DNA of 7,630 nucleotides. Origin: a bacterium (GTDB lineage: Bacteria; Desulfobacterota; Binatia; UBA12015). Shown here piece after piece: positions 6,643 to 7,630 of the stretch. The first letter of the stretch is position 1; the number at the start of each line of letters is the position of its first letter. The translations under genes and the position numbers were made by a program. The stretch covers positions 1 through 7,630 of the forward strand of contig JAPOLW010000166.1 in NCBI GenBank assembly GCA_029976905.1. The letters run 5' to 3'. The notes beneath the pieces are model-generated. The model did not search any database, had not been told where the DNA came from, and was given only the letters and a program-made list of their open reading frames with translations.

Positions 6643-6654
6643 ACACCCGCAGAG

Positions 6655-7630
6655 ATGGCTCAGGCCAAGGGACCCGTGGTCTCGTTGATGTCTGTGGTCG
6701 AGGGACCCGATCCATTGGTCATCCTCCCACACGACAATCCGGACCCAGACGCGCTCGCGAGTGCTGCTGCCTTGCAGTACCTGCTGCGGGAGCTCTGCGG
6801 CCGCGAATCGATCATCTCGCTGGGCGGCATCATCGGCCGGGCTGAGAACCGGGCGATGGTGAAATACCTGAACATCGGCCTGGTGCCGGTCAAGGACATC
6901 GACTTCACCGAGGAGACCAAGGTCGTGCTCGTGGACACGCAACCGGGGCGAGCGAATAATTCGCTGCCGTCGGAGGTGGTGCCGACCGGAGTGATCGATC
7001 ACCATCCCGCCTACGGCGAGAGCGAGGGCATTGCCTTCGTCGACATGCGGGACAAATACGGAGCGACGTCGACGATCCTCACCGAGTACCTCCGCGATTC
7101 GCACGTGACGGTCGAGAGCAAGATCGCGACCGCTCTCTTCTATGGAATCGCTGCGGAAACCCAGGATCTGGGGAGGGAGTCGACCGAGGCAGACTTCGCG
7201 GCGACGAACTTCCTCTACCCCTACGCGAACAAGCGACGCCTCGGAAAGATCGAAAATGCGCGGGTGCCGCGGGAATACTTCCGGGCCTTCCGGGATGCGA
7301 TCGACGAAGCGACGGTCTACGACAAGGCGATCATTTCCGATCTCGGGGACGTCTTGTACCCGGACATGGTGGCGGAGGTCGCCGACTTCCTGTTGCGCCT
7401 CGACGACGTGGAGTACGCGCTCGCCATGGGATCCTACAAGAAAGGTCTCTACGTGTCGCTGCGAACGACGGATCGCGACATGAATGCGGGAGAGGTCCTC
7501 CAGAAGGTGCTTGGCAGCAAGTCGGCCGGCGGTCACGACATGATCGCGGGCGGGCGGGTGCGGCTCGATGGGAACGGACTCGAGCGCGAAAAGATGGCCG
7601 TCAAGGTGAAGGAGCGGTTTCTTTCCCGCC
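6655..7630 (+). CDS. DHH-DHHA1 family phosphoesterase (3' end cut by window edge)
   Basis: Seen: open from ATG 6655 for 325 codons to the right edge, no stop, so the last residues are missing. Motif I is HDNPDPDALASA (26-37), motif II VDTQPG with D94, motif III IDHHP (114-118) and motif IV the acidic AETQDLG with D171. The DHHA1 substrate-binding motif GGHDMIAGGR is at 292-301. No signal peptide or membrane segment, so cytoplasmic. Known: DHH-DHHA1 proteins are Mn-dependent phosphodiesterases or phosphatases that include NrnA (short oligonucleotides and pAp), c-di-AMP hydrolases and RecJ. Length and layout fit the stand-alone NrnA-like class of about 320-350 residues. Motif I has Pro where NrnA-type enzymes usually have Gly (NPDGDA), a variant I associate with other DHH subgroups, so the substrate should not be assigned. 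The family call is secure and the reaction is not. Transcribed away from the SirB1-like gene. Confidence 0.93.
   Translation, partial: MAQAKGPVVSLMSVVEGPDPLVILPHDNPDPDALASAAALQYLLRELCGRESIISLGGIIGRAENRAMVKYLNIGLVPVKDIDFTEETKVVLVDTQPGRANNSLPSEVVPTGVIDHHPAYGESEGIAFVDMRDKYGATSTILTEYLRDSHVTVESKIATALFYGIAAETQDLGRESTEADFAATNFLYPYANKRRLGKIENARVPREYFRAFRDAIDEATVYDKAIISDLGDVLYPDMVAEVADFLLRLDDVEYALAMGSYKKGLYVSLRTTDRDMNAGEVLQKVLGSKSAGGHDMIAGGRVRLDGNGLEREKMAVKVKERFLSR

Noticed and set aside
5672..6688. 338-codon + strand frame opposite the SirB1-like gene, reaching into the DHH gene.
   Set aside because: Antisense shadow; it would overlap the well-supported DHH promoter and start in another frame.
6607..7536. 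309-codon minus-strand frame opposite the DHH gene.
   Set aside because: The + strand frame contains all DHH and DHHA1 motifs in order; the minus frame has none and no start signal.

Overview
The window reads as ordinary chromosomal DNA of a GC-rich Gram-negative bacterium. I infer this from strong C/G preference at third codon positions, long open antisense frames, a Sec-type and a Tat-type export signal on neighbouring proteins, and protein families common in myxobacteria, other deltaproteobacteria and planctomycete-like lineages. The exact lineage cannot be fixed by eye. There are no tRNA or rRNA genes, CRISPR array, insertion sequence or attachment site, and no stretch over about 130 bases lacks a gene.

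Layout: five genes run on the minus strand and one on the plus strand. Read right to left, the minus-strand genes are: (1) a SirB1-type transglutaminase-like/TPR protein (5693-6520); (2) tldD (4129-5589); (3) pmbA/tldE (2774-4132), overlapping the end of tldD by four bases (GTGA); (4) a DUF1800 protein with a Sec signal (1155-2642); (5) a DUF1501 protein with a Tat signal (1136 down to the left edge, 3' end missing). Divergent from the SirB1-like gene, a DHH-DHHA1 phosphoesterase starts at 6655 behind a good sigma70-type promoter and runs off the right edge. The two edge genes are incomplete but are continuously open and have clear family motifs.

How they fit together: TldD and PmbA/TldE are the two halves of a cytoplasmic metalloprotease. 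Only TldD here keeps the HExxxH motif and the C-terminal Cys, and the stop/start overlap predicts coupled translation. DUF1800 and DUF1501 form a second, separate two-gene unit of exported proteins whose biochemical role is unknown; this pair is the best candidate in the window for poorly described biology. An AT-rich island with a terminator-like hairpin, followed by a 9-bp perfect inverted repeat that abuts the DUF1800 ribosome binding site, separates the two units. The SirB1-like and DHH genes look like housekeeping neighbours. I do not see a convincing new system; the main points are the DUF1800-DUF1501 pair and the regulatory structures in the three intergenic gaps.
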